Shown here piece by piece: positions 61,215 through 64,000 of a DNA stretch of 64,000 nt (positions are counted from its first letter, which is position 1; the number at the start of each line of letters is the position of its first letter). Source of the DNA: Tenodera sinensis (Eukaryota; Arthropoda; Insecta; Mantodea; Mantidae); contig CM060967.1 in assembly GCA_030765045.1 (NCBI GenBank), positions 166,917,751 through 166,981,750 on the forward strand. The letters run 5' to 3'. A program made the position numbers and the translations under genes. Under the pieces are notes generated by a model. The model made no database searches and was not told where the DNA came from. It was given only the letters and a program-made list of their open reading frames with translations.

Positions 61215-62280
61215 GTAGTAAACTCAATGTCCTATAAGCTGAAGTAACATAATGACAATAACATAGTGTGTAACTTTCTGTTGTTGTGATGCTTTACATT
61301 CCACTTGTATTTAATATAAACACCACATTAAGCTAATTTTTATATTTGCTTGTGGAGTACTACAGGCAAAATGCACAAAATGTACTACAACAAATAAATT
61401 ACTATCTTAGATTGATTAATATTTCCACCAAATTAAGCCAATATTTACTTAACATATTTTAGGTGGTTTTTATCATATGATTGTTTGAAAATCTATTATA
61501 CAGTACTACCACCAAGGAGGCTATTAAGTTAAGTTTATGTAATAGAAGTTTAAGCTAGGTATTTCAAAGCACTGGCATTTAAATAGACTACAAAAAATGG
61601 TTTGATAAAAATAAGTATTTTTAAGCTGTTTTCTTGCATAGAATCAAAATATGCATACAAATATACATGAACACCTATTTAAAATGCAACTAATGCTGTT
61701 GTTTATACCTCGAAAATGATGAAATATTCATAACAAATAATTTTTGTTAGAACACTTGGTGAATGTTGAAAATGTGTAATACACAAAATTGAGATATAGA
61801 ATCGTAACTGCAAAATTCAATGCAACAGCCAGTTTGTGTGTTTAAAAACACCAGCAGTAAGTTTGTTAGCATAAATAAATAATAAATACACAAAATGCTT
61901 ACTGAAAAACAATATATTACCTCTTCTGTTACAAAAGGAAAAATCAACAACCAAGATCGATTGGCATGTAAATGTTTAGAAGCAAACAGTTCTGCCAACT
62001 TTTGAGCTTAACTGTCAGGTTTCTCAAAGTATTGCCTCTGAGAATTTTGGGGAGGCTTTTATAATACCTCAGCTGCATGTGGCTTTCTTAGTCATTTGAG
62101 GCTGAATAGGCATTGAAGTGAAAGGGGAATAGTTTTGAAGTATAAATACCATAAAAACTACATGTAGCCAGTCAGTGATAATGGTTCCTGTTCACATTTA
62201 TGGTTGATCAGGGAGCTTTTATTCTCTTAAGTCATCTTGAAGGTACCTTCATAACAGGAGATGCATAACCTGGTGTAAAG
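61215..62280. other. HEATR1 intron 12 segment
   Basis: Mostly unrecognised AT-rich sequence. A SINE-A tail scrap (TGTGTGTTTAAAAACACCAG, then GTTAGCATAAATAAATAA) lies at 61830-61890. Confidence 0.45.
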
Positions 62281-63440
62281 AGAGAACAAAAAACGTACAA
62301 ACCGACTATTTGGTGTTTTGCCTGTGTGCATCCTTGGTGCTTGTTGTCATCTGCTGCTATCATAGAAAGGCATACAACACTTTTAAAACTACATTTAAAG
62401 GTAGCTTTACTTATCTACTATATGAAAGGAAATGCTTAAACTGGCCACCGTAGTTGTCCATACATTTCTGCCACCTTTTAGGAAACTATCCATCACTCGC
62501 CATAGTTCACATTGAGAAATGCTGGTAATTTCCTGGCAGATATTTTGTTTTAATTCTTCTAGGGTAGGTGCATTTGCCTTGTACACTTTATGTTTAAGTT
62601 ACCCAGAGATAGAAATCACAGGGGGTTGGGTCAGGGGACTGAGGGGGCCACAAATCTCTACTAATAATTTTGTCTTGAAACACATTTTCAGTTTGTCACA
62701 ATAGCTCAGTGGTAGAGCAGCCGCCCGGTAAGCGGAAGGTCTGTGGTTCAAATCCCAGTTGTGGCATTGAATTTTTAAGTTCCAGTTCTACCTCTCAAAC
62801 TTTGCCCACACACGGCTTGTGTGTTTAAAAACACCAACAGTAAGTTTGTTGGCATAAATAAATAATAGTTGCAGAGTCTTTTTGAAGAAAAGCAAAATCA
62901 CACTCCCTGTCTGTTACTTCTATAAAAAAAGAGGGAAAAATTGTATTCACATATGTACCGGCATCAACTGTTGGCTCGAAAAAAATTGGCCCTATAACTC
63001 AGGACCTAATCTTAATGAAGTACCCCTTCATGACGAAGAAATGGTTGAATGGTGCACCATTAGCAGAGAAAGGCTTTTCAGAGCTCCAATAAGCAGATTT
63101 CTATCTGTAGGATAACTGAAAACATAAAGTGTATAAGACAAGTTCACACTCCTTGGAAGTATTATAACAAAATATCTGCCTGGAAATTGCCAGCATTTCT
63201 CAGCGTGAACTACAGCGTATGATGGATAGTTTCCTAAAGAGGTGCCAAAAATGTATGGACACTGACGGTGGCAAGCTTCAGCATCTTCTTTCATAAATGG
63301 TAAGTAAAGCCTTTAAAAGTAGTTTTAAGAATGTTGTATGATTTCATCTACACCTCTCTATGTCAGATTTAGTGAGTGCCAAGCAGACAAGTAAAACACT
63401 GTGTAGCCAGTTCATAAGCTTTTTCTTCTCCCAATAGAAT
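62281..63440. mobile_element. Fold-back mariner-C element with an inserted SINE
   Basis: The left part (62281-62695 and 62871-62998) is the 3' half of mariner-C on the minus strand; the right part (63000-63440) is on the plus strand (EVPLHDEEMVEWCTISRERL, then QRMMDSFLKRCQKCMDT). The two outer arms, about 62281-62607 and 63110-63440, are inverted copies of the same transposon end. The N-terminal half of the gene is absent, so two 3' ends are joined tail to tail. In HEATR1 intron 12. Confidence 0.75.
62696..62870 (+). mobile_element. SINE-A, short complete-looking copy
   Basis: It begins GTCACAATAGCTCAGTGGTA with an intact A box, carries B box GGTTCAAATCCC and ends with GTTGGCATAAATAAATAATA. 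It lacks the ~150-bp segment that precedes the tRNA part in the other copies. It splits the mariner-C sequence; the host reading resumes at GTTGCAGAGTC. Confidence 0.85.
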
Positions 63441-63444
63441 GGGT

Positions 63445-64000
63445 GTGTAGCTTTGTAGTTTCTATATAATACATTGTGTTTAAAATTATGCATTCTATTT
63501 CATTGGACCTCAAAGCACGTATGGGTCAACCCAAAGTTCCTTACCACTGGCTGTAAAATTACGTAGTTATGGATCCAAAACATCCGTGGGGTGGGGTGTT
63601 CCCTCCATGTAAGAGCATAATCTAATGCATAGATGGGGAGAACTCACTCAGTGTGTCACTTCCCCTACATTATTGCTTTAACACCGTCCACTGCCTCACA
63701 GTGTTTAGCTACCAGACCATATCTACTACTATTGTCTGTCTACCTCAGAGTTTCAGTCAGTCCTTCAAATTGTGTCAGTAAGTGGAGAGGGTAAATACTT
63801 GATTGCATTCCTGTCACCCCTCTTCCCCATGCCTGATCGGATGTGTCAAGCTGTGCATCTACAACAGCATGGTTAGGGCTGATACTTTGTAGCACTTTAA
63901 GCTGCTTGGTGCCGGTGTATAAGTTTTCACAATATGCCAGTACATTGTCCAGTGTCATGAAGTCAAGGCTTCTTGTAGGCCAAGATAGTATAACTGCTGA
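63445..64000. other. HEATR1 intron 12 segment at the window edge, nothing recognised
   Basis: No HEATR1 exon 13 signal and no repeat recognised before the sequence ends. Confidence 0.35.

Noticed and set aside
62696..62770. tRNA gene
   Set aside because: A and B boxes are present, but the acceptor stem does not pair and the sequence continues into the SINE-A body and tail.

Overview
The window is animal nuclear DNA: AT-rich, intron-rich and full of transposable elements. The LINE, SINE and mariner families look like those of polyneopteran insects, and a cockroach or termite is my best guess (inference from repeat types only).

Two host genes are recognisable, both from spliced exons. On the minus strand at the left end lies ARL2BP, a partner of the small GTPase ARL2; four exons (7347 down to 302) encode at least 130 residues ending in a stop. 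On the plus strand from 11499 to the right edge lies HEATR1 (UTP10/BAP28), a nucleolar U3 snoRNP/SSU-processome protein. Twelve in-phase exons encode residues 1-1082, about half of the usual ~2,100. The rest lies beyond 64000. The genes are head to head, with about 4 kb between their first identified exons.

The rest of the window, about 93%, is introns and intergenic DNA filled with mobile elements: (1) three Merlin/IS1595-like elements (14591-15823, 34876-36327, 47779-50194), two with exact 8-bp target duplications and one with a frameshifted transposase that keeps its D-D-E residues; (2) a hAT element (29968-32083) with an exact 8-bp duplication; (3) several Tc1/mariner elements, two of them rebuilt as fold-back elements (36775-37705, 62281-63440); (4) piggyBac derivatives with TTAA ends (50695-51722, 55133-55936) and two remnants; (5) Tigger/pogo pieces; (6) two Penelope-like fragments, each followed by a hammerhead-ribozyme-like core; (7) LINE fragments, many from one RNase H-bearing family; (8) at least four SINE families, one of which borrows the 3' end of that LINE family; and (9) microsatellites and minisatellites.

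Nested insertions give a relative chronology: a piggyBac inside a LINE tail, a Merlin inside a LINE, SINEs inside mariner and unclassified repeats. No bacterial-type operons, CRISPR arrays, true tRNA or rRNA genes were seen. I found no clearly new biological system. The strongest novelty is the Merlin family with its internal AT-rich arrays, followed by the fold-back mariners and the SINE/LINE partnership.
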